This document shows positions 21,609-30,861 of a stretch of DNA of 64,000 nucleotides, one piece after another. The stretch is from the NCBI GenBank assembly GCA_963970005.1, contig CAXAMN010015313.1:35040-99039 (forward strand). The letters are read 5' to 3'. A model generated the notes under the pieces. The model ran no database searches, had not been told where the DNA came from, and saw only the letters and a list, made by a program, of their open reading frames with translations. A program made the position numbers and the translations under genes. Each line of letters starts with the position of its first letter. Position 1 is the stretch's first letter. The stretch comes from Durusdinium trenchii (lineage: Eukaryota; Sar; Dinophyceae; Suessiales; Symbiodiniaceae).

Positions 21609-22601
21609 TTACCAAGCATGTGCTCCGACCCCCAACAAACTTTTGAGACTGAACTGAGGCGGGGTGTTGAGCATGTGGTCAAAATTGTGCAACATGGTCA
21701 ACTTCTCCAAAGTGCTAGGTTTCAGCTGTGAGGTAATGTGTGTCGAAAAAGCTTCTTGGAGGTAGAACTGCAACGTACTTGCTGAAGACCACCGACCGTG
21801 AAATTGCAAAACGCTCAGGTTGCTGTGCACGCGAAAATGATGAGTGGCACCCCCAGCACGCATACTCCCCAGTGTGTATGAGCAAGCTTCCAACTCAAGA
21901 AACCGCAAATCCTCTTTGAAATGCTTGTCCCACAAGTAGCGTGTGCCAGGAAAAATCTTGCTAGTGTGCTTCTTGTCGGCCACCCACCAGCGCAACCACC
22001 TACACACTCGCGGCTCACTGCACAACACAAACTGTCTGTGCCAGATACGGCGCGTCTTAGGGGACCGCACCATCACCACTATCCCTGGGTCTCGCAACGC
22101 TTCACCGCCCTGGGGAAAAGAAAGGTCCGAAACACGTAGGTTGAGAATCTCAGATGGCCGCAGGAGGCACCAAAAAGCTAACCAAGAAGCCATTGCGCAG
22201 GTCCAGTATTGCCGGCGCATCCAACCCTCTTCTCGCCACCCCAACCACAGCCATGCTAACACGGCCCCTTCAAGCGACCATAGGGTTATAGGCACACGCG
22301 ACCGCACTGGCCTCAAAGAGCGCCATCCTTGAACAGCTCGCCAAGCTCCCCGTAAACATGACCCTGAAAGATGTAGTGACCTTTGTACACCCAACAGCCC
22401 GAGAGTCACCCAATACAGCCGTTCTCCCTCGCGGTGAGCTTCTTCAACAGCCCTCTCTAGCCATCTATCTGCTTGCGGGGATGGAGTGGACCTCGAAAGA
22501 ATGTGCCCCCCTCGACGAACCCTCCGCTCCAACGACGATGCTGCCTCAGCAAGATTTCGCCTGTAGGCTCTGGTCAAGCCAACATTCCTCAGGCGCACCA
22601 T
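21609..22601 (-). CDS. Tyrosine recombinase of the DIRS-like element
   Basis: 330 residues from the first ATG (22601); the frame is open upstream to 22676 but without ATG. It overlaps the end of the polyprotein ORF by 56 nt in another frame. Catalytic residues are visible: Arg148 in LLRPSEILNLR (box I), Lys182 in VRSPKTRR, Arg248 in SMRAGGATHHF (box II), Trp271 in FHGRWSSAS and Tyr280 in TLQFYLQEAF. The spacings Arg248-Trp271 (23) and Trp271-Tyr280 (9) equal those of Cre (Arg292, Trp315, Tyr324). The box II histidine, three residues before the arginine, is replaced by Gly245. The enzyme is expected to integrate the circular cDNA by strand exchange through a 3'-phosphotyrosine. The N-terminal 100 residues are Arg-rich and probably bind DNA. 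Confidence 0.88.
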   Translation of the reverse strand: MVRLRNVGLTRAYRRNLAEAASSLERRVRRGGHILSRSTPSPQADRWLERAVEEAHREGERLYWVTLGLLGVQRSLHLSGSCLRGAWRAVQGWRSLRPVRSRVPITLWSLEGAVLAWLWLGWREEGWMRRQYWTCAMASWLAFWCLLRPSEILNLRVSDLSFPQGGEALRDPGIVVMVRSPKTRRIWHRQFVLCSEPRVCRWLRWWVADKKHTSKIFPGTRYLWDKHFKEDLRFLELEACSYTLGSMRAGGATHHFRVHSNLSVLQFHGRWSSASTLQFYLQEAFSTHITSQLKPSTLEKLTMLHNFDHMLNTPPQFSLKSLLGVGAHAW

Positions 22602-25545
22602 ACCAAAACAACAGCGCGTTTGCAAACTGCTCGCAGAAGCCCCACGGATAAGCCCCGCCCAGCTTAGCCCGGTCACCCCTCAGCGGCGTCCCATCTTCAT
22701 GTTGGCCATTGCATACACGAACTATGTGTTTTAACCAAGGCCCAGTGCTAAGAATCTTTGTGGGCTTTTTGTTTGGCTTGTTTGCGCGCTCACAATCTTC
22801 ATACATGCACCAATGGAACTCATGCAATGAAGTACCCTGCAAGGAAACGAGTTGCTGTGTATCCTTTAGTTGCCAGGCTTTACTGCTGCGTGGATGCTCC
22901 AAAAAGAAGAAAACTCCATGTCTGTACGCAAGTTCAGCCAAATACAACGCGCGTCGCCACAAAAAGTTTCCCAGCGCTATGTCGGGGTTCCTCTCGTTCC
23001 CCAGAAGGTTGCCACGTGGCCGTAAGGGCCCTCCTCTGTCCAAATTTCTGAGTGCAGAGAACGTGGCACACGGAGGGGCTAACCATATCCAACCAATTTT
23101 CTTTTGACAAATTGCCTCTTCGATCCACGTAGCGCTGGCGTCTACAGGTTCGAACATGGACAAGCCTTGTTGCAAACAAGCTTGAGTCAGCCTTGCACTT
23201 TCCGTAAAAACTTCCAGCCCAGGCTTTGCCAAAAAATCGACGCCTAGCTTCCGCATCCAAAGAGGAGGGGGTTTTTGCCAAGGAAGTTCACGAAAACGGG
23301 AAGGGTGATCAGCTGGGTTGCTGTCCGTCTCCACCCAAAGGAAGCCCAGAACCATGCGTGACAAAATGAGGTACGGCAACGTCGATCGAAGAAGCCCGTT
23401 CAACCGAAAAGAAGAGGACCTACCTTTTGTAAAGGCGCCCACCACCACTCTGCTATCGTTCAAAAAGAAATGCACCCGATCACGGGAAAGAGGAGCGCTG
23501 GCCAGCCGCACCACTTCTCGCTTCACTGCCCGTGCTTCTTGTAGGTTGATGTGAGCTGTGTGCCTAAAGTGATAGCTTGAAGCAATCCTCCACTGCAGAC
23601 TTTCTCCTACTTGGCTAGCAAAGCGGGAAGGTTCACGCGGTTCTCTTCCCATGACCCAATCAAATTCAGAAGCATCGCGGTCTAGGCGGACGGCTTCGCC
23701 CCTAACCTCTGTGTGCTTCCACAACTTCTGAGCAAGGGCCTTTGGCAGGCAAGCTTTTGTTGCTCCTCCTGAACTGGGCGTTGCATCCGTTGCTATGATC
23801 TCTTCCGCAAAAGAACGTCTCATATTCCAGCAACAAAATGGAAGGTGTAGCATCATTCCCCGCAGTTCATCTAATACAAAACCAGGAAACCTATACACCT
23901 TGTCGTCGGTCAGACTATCCAAGTACTTGTATACATGGTGTTGTAATGAAAAACATTCCCGTCGAAACTGGAAGCAAAAAGCAGCGTACCCCAGCAACCG
24001 TTGCAACAAGTTCTTAGTGCCCTTGCCCATCACTACCACCCGGCTAAAGAGATGCCACACTTGCCGACGGACCGCTATTGGCACGCCGGCTGTGCCTTTC
24101 ACACCATCTATCTCTGCTCCCCATGCTTTGAAGTTCAGCTCAGCTCGAAAAGACTTATGCAAAGCTCGCTCCAAGCCGGCGTGCTCATAAGCTAACTCTG
24201 CTGCTCTCACTTGCCGCATGTCCGGATCCGAAGGTCGCGGCTCTGGGGGTTCAAAAGAGCCATCCACTTCCACATCTCTTCCTGCTTTCACGCGACCAAT
24301 CACTAGTAGGTCATCCAGGTAGGCCCCTTCCAGCGTGGGTCCATCAGGAAGGTGGCGTCCATAGACCATTTTTGACTGGGGGGAAAGGAGACCATGCTGC
24401 TCCAACACGTATTCGTGAACTGCTTGCGCAATATCGCAGGCATTTGAATCTCCCATACCCAAGACTCGCATAGCTGCTCGATGCGGAACAGAGGGGTCTT
24501 TTCCCAGGGAAGCGACCAATTTGGGGTCAACCCTACGACCTACAGCATTGAACTTATAGGCATTCTGTGGGAGAGCCAAAGAAAAATAGTACGTTCTCAA
24601 GTCATCTCCCGAGCCACGAAGGAACTCGTCAGGCTCCAGAAGCAGCTTTGCCAGGCAGGCTCCGGCCGGGAGATGAGCCCAATCCAAGCGCTGCATCATA
24701 GCATTGGCTGGCCGCCTATCAAAGATCAACCGGTCTTCGACATTGTTCTTTCGAACGCAGAAAAAGCCACCAACCAACAATCTACCATCTGCAGTGCGCT
24801 CTAGCTCGTCCTCCGACACCAGGGTGATCATTTGCGCAGCTAACAAGCGCTGGATCAACTTCTTTTCCTCCTTCTCAGACACCTGGTGACAGGGACGCGC
24901 AGGCCCTCCTCCCAAAGGTTCTGCCAAACAAAGCTGCCCCAAGTCTTCTACCACACTTCTCCTTTCTGGTGGCAACCAGGCCAGCGGGTCAACTGATCCG
25001 GCCTTCGCTGGGATTGCCACACGTTCAGACACCACCGGAATGGCGACATTCAGCTTCCGGGCAAGTCTCCCGGATTCTTCGCCTGCACCTGAACATGCAT
25101 CCATCTTCTGCAAGCTCGTCAAAGCCTCATCCACAACGGAACGGCTACCATCAAAGCTCACCGATTCTGTACAAAAACCTACATCGATGAATTCGACCAC
25201 CTCGCCAAGCAAGCTCATGCAAAGTGTGTGCACTTCAGCAGACTTTACAAAGCCTCCTCGCGGCTCTCTAGTCTTCCCCCGACAATCAGGGCAACCCAGG
25301 ACGATGTAGTTAGACCATGCTACCCAAAAATTCAAGTAAGCTTTGGCCCAATGCAACCGTCTCGCTTCGCCAGCGATTGCCTCCCCACTGACTTTGAAAG
25401 CCTCGGGGAACGGCAAGGAGCAAGGGAAAAGTGGTGCTTGTTCAACATAGCCAGTCAGAACCGGCTCGCTACTGTGGACACTCTTCTGCCAGTCAAAGAA
25501 CTTCAAAAACTTTGAATTCCTCCCCCGTTCCCAGGGAAAGCGCAT
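22546..25545 (-). CDS. Polyprotein: reverse transcriptase, RNase H, methyltransferase-like domain
   Basis: 999 residues from the ATG at 25545, which lies 14 nt after the gag stop. The frame is open further upstream, but there it overlaps gag and is a shadow. Residues 1-190 are unassigned, with a CxxC (GCPDCRGK). Reverse transcriptase: RLIFDRRPAN (Asp276), DLRTYYFSLALP (Asp315, motif A) and YLDD at 409-412 (catalytic Asp411, Asp412). RNase H: Asp587 in ATDATPSSGGA, Glu670 in INLQEAR, Asp697 in FLNDSR and Asp746 in ADHPSR give a complete acidic set. Residues about 790-985 form a methyltransferase-like domain with WLAPPCATFS (Cys826), FFFLEHPRSSKAW (883-885) and GGAYPWGFCEQ near the end. Pro-Pro-Cys resembles motif IV of cytosine-5 methyltransferases; DIRS elements usually carry an adenine-methylase-like domain at this place. 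Activity of that last domain is unproven. Confidence 0.88.
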   Translation of the reverse strand: MRFPWERGRNSKFLKFFDWQKSVHSSEPVLTGYVEQAPLFPCSLPFPEAFKVSGEAIAGEARRLHWAKAYLNFWVAWSNYIVLGCPDCRGKTREPRGGFVKSAEVHTLCMSLLGEVVEFIDVGFCTESVSFDGSRSVVDEALTSLQKMDACSGAGEESGRLARKLNVAIPVVSERVAIPAKAGSVDPLAWLPPERRSVVEDLGQLCLAEPLGGGPARPCHQVSEKEEKKLIQRLLAAQMITLVSEDELERTADGRLLVGGFFCVRKNNVEDRLIFDRRPANAMMQRLDWAHLPAGACLAKLLLEPDEFLRGSGDDLRTYYFSLALPQNAYKFNAVGRRVDPKLVASLGKDPSVPHRAAMRVLGMGDSNACDIAQAVHEYVLEQHGLLSPQSKMVYGRHLPDGPTLEGAYLDDLLVIGRVKAGRDVEVDGSFEPPEPRPSDPDMRQVRAAELAYEHAGLERALHKSFRAELNFKAWGAEIDGVKGTAGVPIAVRRQVWHLFSRVVVMGKGTKNLLQRLLGYAAFCFQFRRECFSLQHHVYKYLDSLTDDKVYRFPGFVLDELRGMMLHLPFCCWNMRRSFAEEIIATDATPSSGGATKACLPKALAQKLWKHTEVRGEAVRLDRDASEFDWVMGREPREPSRFASQVGESLQWRIASSYHFRHTAHINLQEARAVKREVVRLASAPLSRDRVHFFLNDSRVVVGAFTKGRSSSFRLNGLLRSTLPYLILSRMVLGFLWVETDSNPADHPSRFRELPWQKPPPLWMRKLGVDFLAKPGLEVFTESARLTQACLQQGLSMFEPVDASATWIEEAICQKKIGWIWLAPPCATFSALRNLDRGGPLRPRGNLLGNERNPDIALGNFLWRRALYLAELAYRHGVFFFLEHPRSSKAWQLKDTQQLVSLQGTSLHEFHWCMYEDCERANKPNKKPTKILSTGPWLKHIVRVCNGQHEDGTPLRGDRAKLGGAYPWGFCEQFANALLFWYGAPEECWLDQSLQAKSC

Positions 25546-25559
25546 GCACTTTGTAGGGC

Positions 25560-26858
25560 TCACTCTTGGTCTTCCTTCGTCTCGGCGCTCTGGTGCGCCT
25601 CTTTGACATGCTTCCTGACCTTGGATAATGCTCGGACATAGCCGCTGACGATCGACATCTCTTCCCGCGTTCCCGCCCATTCGCGGCGAAGCAGCGGGTC
25701 TTGCAGGCCTGTCAGCAACCATGCTGTGGACCAATCTCCTCCGGCCAAGCAGCACTGGATCTTGGCTTTGATGTTCTGAGTCAACTGGGCAGCTGCCGCT
25801 GCTTCGTCGCCGCCTCTCAAGAACTCGTACACAGCCACGTCCATCATAGTCGCCCGGTACAGCCCCTTGAACTTGCCGAAGTTCTGCTTCCGAACCCACT
25901 CTTTTACACTCCAAGCTTGTCCTGGGACTACCCCAAGCTCTTCCACGATTGTCTTTTCGAATTCCCGAATCAATCGTTTCGGGTGACGGGTAATCCGCCG
26001 ATGCATGCGGTTCAAGGCGTCGACTGCCTTCAACCCACCGGCCTCTTCGTCCTCCGTCTCGCTTGAGGTGTCGGAGCCGGAACCACCAAGGGACCTGCCC
26101 TTCTTTCTGCTTCGCTTCTTCTTTTCCTCGGCCGCCTTGTCTTGCTTCATCATGTAGGCCATCATCATCATGGGAAGGAGCTGAGTGGCGTCCGCGCCGG
26201 AAGCGACTGCTTGCCCCATCACTTCTTCGAGACCGGGCGGATTGTCTCGCTTCGACTTGCTGCTGGACGCAGCTGAGTCCTTCTTCGAAGGCTTCTTTAA
26301 CGCACTCGCACCTGGAGCCAAGTGCTTGCGAGAACGGGGGGGAAGCTCTTCTTCTGTTTCTTCTTCGCTGCTTTCGTCTTCGCTGCTGCCCCCCCCCGAC
26401 TTTCCCCACAGGTCCTGCTGCATTCGCTGCAGCTCCTCCGCTAAACCAGACGGCTGACTTTTGCGACCACCAGCCGCCGCCATTGAGGTTTTCACTTTTT
26501 TGGGTTGCATAGCCGGGGACTGCACCTCGGCTTCGCTGCTTTCCAGTGCCATTTCTTTCGACACCTTGTCCCATAGTGGGAGAGCTTCGTCTAACTCTGG
26601 AGCAGAGCCTCCGACGACTGACCCCCACCCAGGTGGAGTTTTTGTGCTGGCAGCAGAGAGTGGAACTTTCAAAAAAGTGAGACGCTTGCCTTCCTCGCCG
26701 GCCTCTATCTTTTGGTCGAGGTGACGGCCAATTGAGCTCTGACAGGCCAAGACGGCCACTCCTAAGTCTCCATCCACCTCCACCGCACGGCCGCGGACTC
26801 TCACAAGTCCCTGGTTTCCTCGGCAGCTAACGAACACTACGTCACCACCCACCACCAT
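25560..26858 (-). CDS. Gag-like ORF1 of the DIRS-like element
   Basis: 432 residues from the ATG at 26858 to TGA at 25562-25560. Residues 1-65 form a compact, valine/glycine-rich segment (GGDVVFVSCRGNQGLVRVRG) that may be a small beta-barrel. Residues 110-260 are low-complexity: an acidic Ser/Glu run at 157-172, Lys/Ser stretches, a methionine-rich patch at 230-237 and a Lys/Arg run at 246-255. Residues 280-420 are a folded, mostly helical-looking part (ITRHPKRLIREFEKTIVEEL, LYRATMMDVAVYEFL, WLLTGLQDPLLRREWAGTRE) that I take as the capsid-like core. No CCHC zinc knuckle is visible. Assignment as gag rests on its position before the polymerase and its composition. Confidence 0.7.
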   Translation of the reverse strand: MVVGGDVVFVSCRGNQGLVRVRGRAVEVDGDLGVAVLACQSSIGRHLDQKIEAGEEGKRLTFLKVPLSAASTKTPPGWGSVVGGSAPELDEALPLWDKVSKEMALESSEAEVQSPAMQPKKVKTSMAAAGGRKSQPSGLAEELQRMQQDLWGKSGGGSSEDESSEEETEEELPPRSRKHLAPGASALKKPSKKDSAASSSKSKRDNPPGLEEVMGQAVASGADATQLLPMMMMAYMMKQDKAAEEKKKRSRKKGRSLGGSGSDTSSETEDEEAGGLKAVDALNRMHRRITRHPKRLIREFEKTIVEELGVVPGQAWSVKEWVRKQNFGKFKGLYRATMMDVAVYEFLRGGDEAAAAAQLTQNIKAKIQCCLAGGDWSTAWLLTGLQDPLLRREWAGTREEMSIVSGYVRALSKVRKHVKEAHQSAETKEDQE

Positions 26859-27527
26859 GGCGCCTAGCCCTTACAACTTGAGCCCCGTTCATGAAGGGCA
26901 TCGAAATCTGATCGACTTCACGTTCGTTGTTGAATTATTGGTGCAAACTTGCACACACAGACACAGGCATGTAGTCGTCATGCCAGGGTGAAGGCATAAC
27001 TGATACAACACAGACAAACACATGCGATGGATGGCCTCCAACATTTGCTTTGCTCTTAGGTTTAGGGTTTTAGGCTCTGGTCCGGTTGTTGAAAGACCAT
27101 CCACACAAGAGCACACTGTGTCTTAGGCCGCTCTTAGGTTGGAGCTTGTTGACCTCAGAGCCGTCGTCCCCGACCCGAGTCGATGAGCGGACGTCGGGGT
27201 CTGGTGCGTCGTCCGTGCCGGCATGCACCCAAGCTGGAGCTGGTCGATGTATCTGAGGAAGAAAGGCCCAGAAGATGCCAGGTCAGGTATATGTTGATAT
27301 ATGTACGTTGATATATATATATATATTATTTTTTTTTTGCTGTATCTCCCTGGATGAAGTGAAGACCAAATCAATTGGAAGCAAAGATCAAGATACTGGA
27401 CTGTCTCTAGCTCTTTCGCAAATCCCAGCAAGCAGCTGTGGCGTCGTTGCTCAGCGCCGGGCTTAAGGTTTAAAGGCTGCCTGAAGCGTGGGGACGGACC
27501 TCATGAGATGCTGGAGTTGCTCATACA
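26859..27527. other. Presumed 5' flank or leader of the retroelement, with AT and T runs
   Basis: Immediately upstream of the gag ATG on the minus strand. No gene seen. (AT)n at 27311-27327 is followed by a T run to 27338. A promoter or left terminal repeat would be expected here but no repeat of it was found downstream of ORF4. Confidence 0.4.
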
Positions 27528-27639
27528 CCCGTTCGGCCTCCGTTTTCGTGCCGAACCTGAGGTTCGGTGGGACCGGGGACCCAGGTGCCAGGGTCGGGTC
27601 ATACCGAACCTGAGGAGGTACGACGAAGTCGGTGTAGGG
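27528..27639. mobile_element. CCC...GGG MITE, subfamily C, ACA target duplication
   Basis: Begins CCCGTTCGGCCTCCGTTTTC and ends GACGAAGTCGGTGTAGGG. Inside is the perfect hairpin CCGAACC-TGA-GGTTCGG, then GTCATACCGAACCTGAGGAG. Both flanks are ACA. The two ends pair poorly (left CTCCGTTTTCGTGCC, right GGTACGACGAAGTCGG), suggesting halves from different subfamilies. Confidence 0.8.
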
Positions 27640-27881
27640 ACAAAAACACTACCCAATGACTCAATGAGGATTTCAGGATTAGCTTTGGACCTGGGTCAGA
27701 CCCCACTACGAATCAGATAGGACCGTCTCCACTTACCCCTGCCTGTTTGGTCTCCACTCCGCCCCGGAAGATGGGACACTTGAGGAGCCATGGTCTCCCA
27801 TATCTCCGACTGGAACGTCCGGATACGCAGAACAGCACTGGTGTATCGGGTCTACCAAGGAGAGGCAAGAGAATCCATTTT

Positions 27882-27992
27882 CCCTATGCCTCCAGTCGTA
27901 CCGAACCTGAGGTTCGGTGGGACTGGGGGCCCAGGTGCCAGGGTCGGGTCCAGTCATACCGAACCTGAGGAGGTACGACTGGAGGTGTAGGG
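27882..27992. mobile_element. CCC...GGG MITE, subfamily C
   Basis: The ends CCCTATGCCTCCAGTCGTAC and GTACGACTGGAGGTGTAGGG pair over about 20 bp with two mismatches. The left hairpin ACCGAACCTGAGGTTCGGT is perfect. Flanks are TTT and ATT, so the target duplication is unclear. Confidence 0.85.
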
Positions 27993-28587
27993 ATTTCAAT
28001 CCAAAGGATGGAGCTTGTGCAAGGCGGAAACAGAACTCCCTGGCAGGTCGGGTCGTTTTCGTTTCACCCTGGCACTGCCAAGGACCCTTCTGGACCTACT
28101 AATCTATATATAAAATGGGCTTGTGCTGAGTGCTGATCTGGAGCTGCAAGACTCAACTCATCCAAAACATATGTTGCCGGAATAAAAAGCAACACATGCA
28201 CTTGGAACAATGTCTTGCGAAGTGGTCTAGACATGTCAAACCACACACAAGTGGTGGAGTCTTCTGAAATCCATGAACCCAATCTCTGCGAATCAATGGA
28301 TGTTCGATGGCCTACCTGCTGTTGCGTGTGAGCTTGAGAATTCTGTCATTATTGAGACTCGCCAAACCCTTATATAAAAAGTGCTTTGTTTGTAGTTACA
28401 GCTACAATAGCTTTATAAATTGGAAGAAACACTGCCCACCAAGCTCTACGAGCTCTAGGGGCTTCAACCAGCGCTCAGATCTCTTCGTCTACCCGCAGAT
28501 CGGCCTGAGCAGTGCTGATGATCTCCTGTGGCTGAGCTCAAGCACAAGAGGATCACCATTCATCCCCAGACCATGAGACCATCCATG
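27993..28587. other. No gene seen
   Basis: Open frames up to about 90 codons; none recognised. Confidence 0.35.
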
Positions 28588-28701
28588 CCCTAAGGGTCCA
28601 GGACCATCCGAATCGGATATCCTTTGACCCCCCGTTCGACCATTCTCTGGAAGTACTTTCACCTCCAAGACCATCCTCAGGAGGTACCTGGACCCTATGG
28701 G
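28588..28701 (-). mobile_element. CCC...GGG MITE, subfamily A, reverse orientation, ATG target duplication
   Basis: Reads CCCTAAGGGTCCAGG at the left and CCTGGACCCTATGGG at the right, the reverse of other A copies, with ATG on both sides. The hairpin ATCCGAATCGGAT and the GTACTTTCACCTCC module are intact, 114 bp in total. Confidence 0.9.
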
Positions 28702-29783
28702 ATGCGAATAGTTTGGGAATAGTCTGGGTCTATCCTGTTCATCAGGGCCCAGCTGCATGATGATCGTTAGGTTGCAGGCCGACATCTCTAAAATAGTGAT
28801 GTTCTTGTTTACCGACTGGTTACAGGTAGGACACCCCCGGAATCGTTACCTACGTAGATTGTCATAAATGGTTGCGAACATGTTTCAACATATTATCTAT
28901 TCCAGTATATTCCAGTCTCATTCGTCTGGTGGATGCAAACACGACCCATGGTACTGCCAGGGCATTTACCACGTGGACCGTGGTTGAAATGGGCATGAAC
29001 ACTTCGTGGTCAAATCCGGATCCAGTGGTACCGGACCCGACAGCACGGACGAGACGTGTCTCCAACGTGTACCGTTCGAAGAGGGCAGTGGCCCCGACGG
29101 GGAGACGAGTAACTCAAGTTTGCATCCGTCTCCTCGTCTCCTCGTCTAAATCGTCTCGATGTTTGATGCTCAAATGAGATACAGAGCAGCTAGCATTTCG
29201 TAGCATCTTTACTGCCGGCAGGAGTCTTTTGGAGCCCAAACGATTCAACATGTGTTCCATATCTTTACTGCTGGGCGTCACCAGGTTGCACAACCCTACA
29301 TGAAGTTCTACACCTCCATTCGAAGAGCAAGCACCATATCCTTAATTCATGTCTCATTACACCTCTCATTCTCCTGCCGGGCCTACACCATCATGTTCAG
29401 TAGTCAAGCAAGCCATGCCATCTCTTCACCAGCCCCATTTCGTCTGCTCTCCACATCTCTCCGTCTTCGTGTTCCCTCGGGGTCCCTCTCCGCGACCGGG
29501 TCCCGAACCGCCCCACGCCGACCGCTCGCCGCCGAGCGATCCGGGACGCCGCTCGCGACGGAGCGATGGGAGCGATTCGCTCCGTGAAGGTGGGTTTCAA
29601 AGAGGCGCCGCCCACGAGGAAGCCATCCACGTCGGGCAGCTCACCCAAGGCCTCCACGTCGGGCGGTGAGGGGGCGGCAGACGTGATGTGGTAGGATGGA
29701 GGACTCGGGCGGCGGAGACGGTGAGGGGGCTATGGAGAGAGGGAGGATGGAGGATGGGAAGAAGATGGAAGAGGAGGATCCAG
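28702..29783. other. No gene seen
   Basis: Frames up to about 110 codons occur on both strands at 29252-29669 without recognisable motifs. Confidence 0.35.
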
Positions 29784-29886
29784 CCCTATAGGGATCCAAG
29801 TACCTTCTCAGAAGGTATTTGGAGCCTCCAAACCTACATAACAGTGTCTCCAAACACCTTTTGAGAAGGTACTTGGATCCCTAGGG
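29784..29886. mobile_element. CCC...GGG MITE, subfamily D, CAG target duplication
   Basis: The arms pair over about 25 bp: CCCTATAGGG then ATCCAAGTACCTTCTCA on the left, TGAGAAGGTACTTGGAT then CCCTAGGG on the right. The only difference is a 2-bp TA insertion in the left end. CAG on both flanks. The interior AACAGTGTCTCCAA is shared with 43187-43288. Confidence 0.9.
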
Positions 29887-30746
29887 CAGGAGGATTTTGT
29901 GTTGAGGGGAAAGTGAAGGGAAGTGATTCAGGAGTTGGGATGAGTGAAGGATCTAGAAGTGTCCAAGAAGAATTTGTTTCATTTGGATGGATGAAGTACC
30001 AGGCGCCCCACAAACCATCAAAAAAACCTTGTTTTTCCTAGCAAAAGAGCTGGTTTTGGTATGTGAAAACCTTATTTTTGCATGGTTTTGAGCTCCCCTG
30101 GTATGTATTCTAGATGGAAGCCACATCAGATGTTGATGGATGGATCACCATGTCGTGGATCAGCTTCGACCGTTGCGGTGTCACGAGTTCTGACACCGAA
30201 TCCGCCTCCGCCTGATCCGCCCGGTCCAACACGGTCCGAGCACGGCACTCTGTGGCCGAGCCGGTCTCGGTCGGTCTCGAGAAGGAGAAGTGGTCGAGCT
30301 GGTCGAGGTCGGTCTCGCCTTGCAGTTCTTCTCATTGGCCGATCCACCATAGATGATCCGCACCGAGTCCTCAGGACATCGCTGGAGGTCGGTGTTGAGA
30401 CGTGTTGAGACGTTTGGACGAGTCCAGGAAAAATGACCGTGGTGGTGAAGAATGACTCAACAGAGCGAGGAGTTGGAGAGATTTGGAAAGTTGGTCTAGT
30501 TACTAGTTCAAGTGAAATTTTGAGAAATGCGTATAGTTAAGTCCTAAGTCTATCCAAAGGATTTGGTAAAAATCATACTGGATTGAACTTGATCCCCTGT
30601 GTTTGAGCTCATATTGGAGGCCTGGTATGGCCGCCCGGTCACGGATTAGGGACTCCAAATTGAGAAAAACTGGGATATATATATATATATATATATATCC
30701 GGGACTTTCAATTCGTGACCAAACTTAAGATCCCAGGATCAGGTCA
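29887..30746. other. No gene seen; dispersed repeat and AT microsatellite
   Basis: 30023-30095 matches 19613-19700 (CCTAGCAAAA, TATGTGAAAACCT, CATGGTTTTGAG). (AT)12 lies at 30675-30698, flanked by an outer inverted pair GGTCACG (30637) and CGTGACC (30714). Confidence 0.45.
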
Positions 30747-30861
30747 CTTACCCAAACACTCCATGGGCACTGGCATATAGGACTGCCGCCCAAGCCAGAC
30801 CGGTCAACCACCCCTGGCATGATCGGCAAATATGGCAGTCCCATGGAGTGTCATGGTTAGG
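30747..30861. mobile_element. Short inverted-repeat element, CATGGG family
   Basis: The arms ACACTCCATGGG (30756-30767) and CCCATGGAGTGT (30840-30851) are perfect 12-bp inverted repeats. Inner pairing is GGCATATAG/CAAATATGGC-like. The outer ends CTTACC and GGTTAGG resemble those of 7144-7255 and 16723-16822. Confidence 0.65.

Larger units (their letters stand above)
20665..26858 (-). mobile_element. DIRS-like tyrosine-recombinase retroelement, coding-complete
   Basis: Four minus-strand ORFs in one block: gag-like (26858-25560), polyprotein with reverse transcriptase, RNase H and methyltransferase-like domain (25545-22546), tyrosine recombinase (22601-21609) and a fourth ORF (21597-20665). 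The order RT-RH-MT-YR is that of DIRS-type elements, which integrate with a tyrosine recombinase instead of a DDE integrase. No frameshift or internal stop was found and the catalytic residues of the three enzyme domains are visible, so the copy may be recent. No CCC...GGG MITE sits inside it. I could not find the terminal or split direct repeats that DIRS elements carry. The real ends lie outside the coordinates given, and the gap at 20639-20648 may hide the 3' end. Confidence 0.85.

Noticed and set aside
25546-26628. N-terminal extension of the polymerase frame into the gag region
   Set aside because: The frame is open but overlaps gag entirely and is Arg/Ser/Gly-rich shadow sequence. The ATG at 25545, just after the gag stop, is the sensible start.
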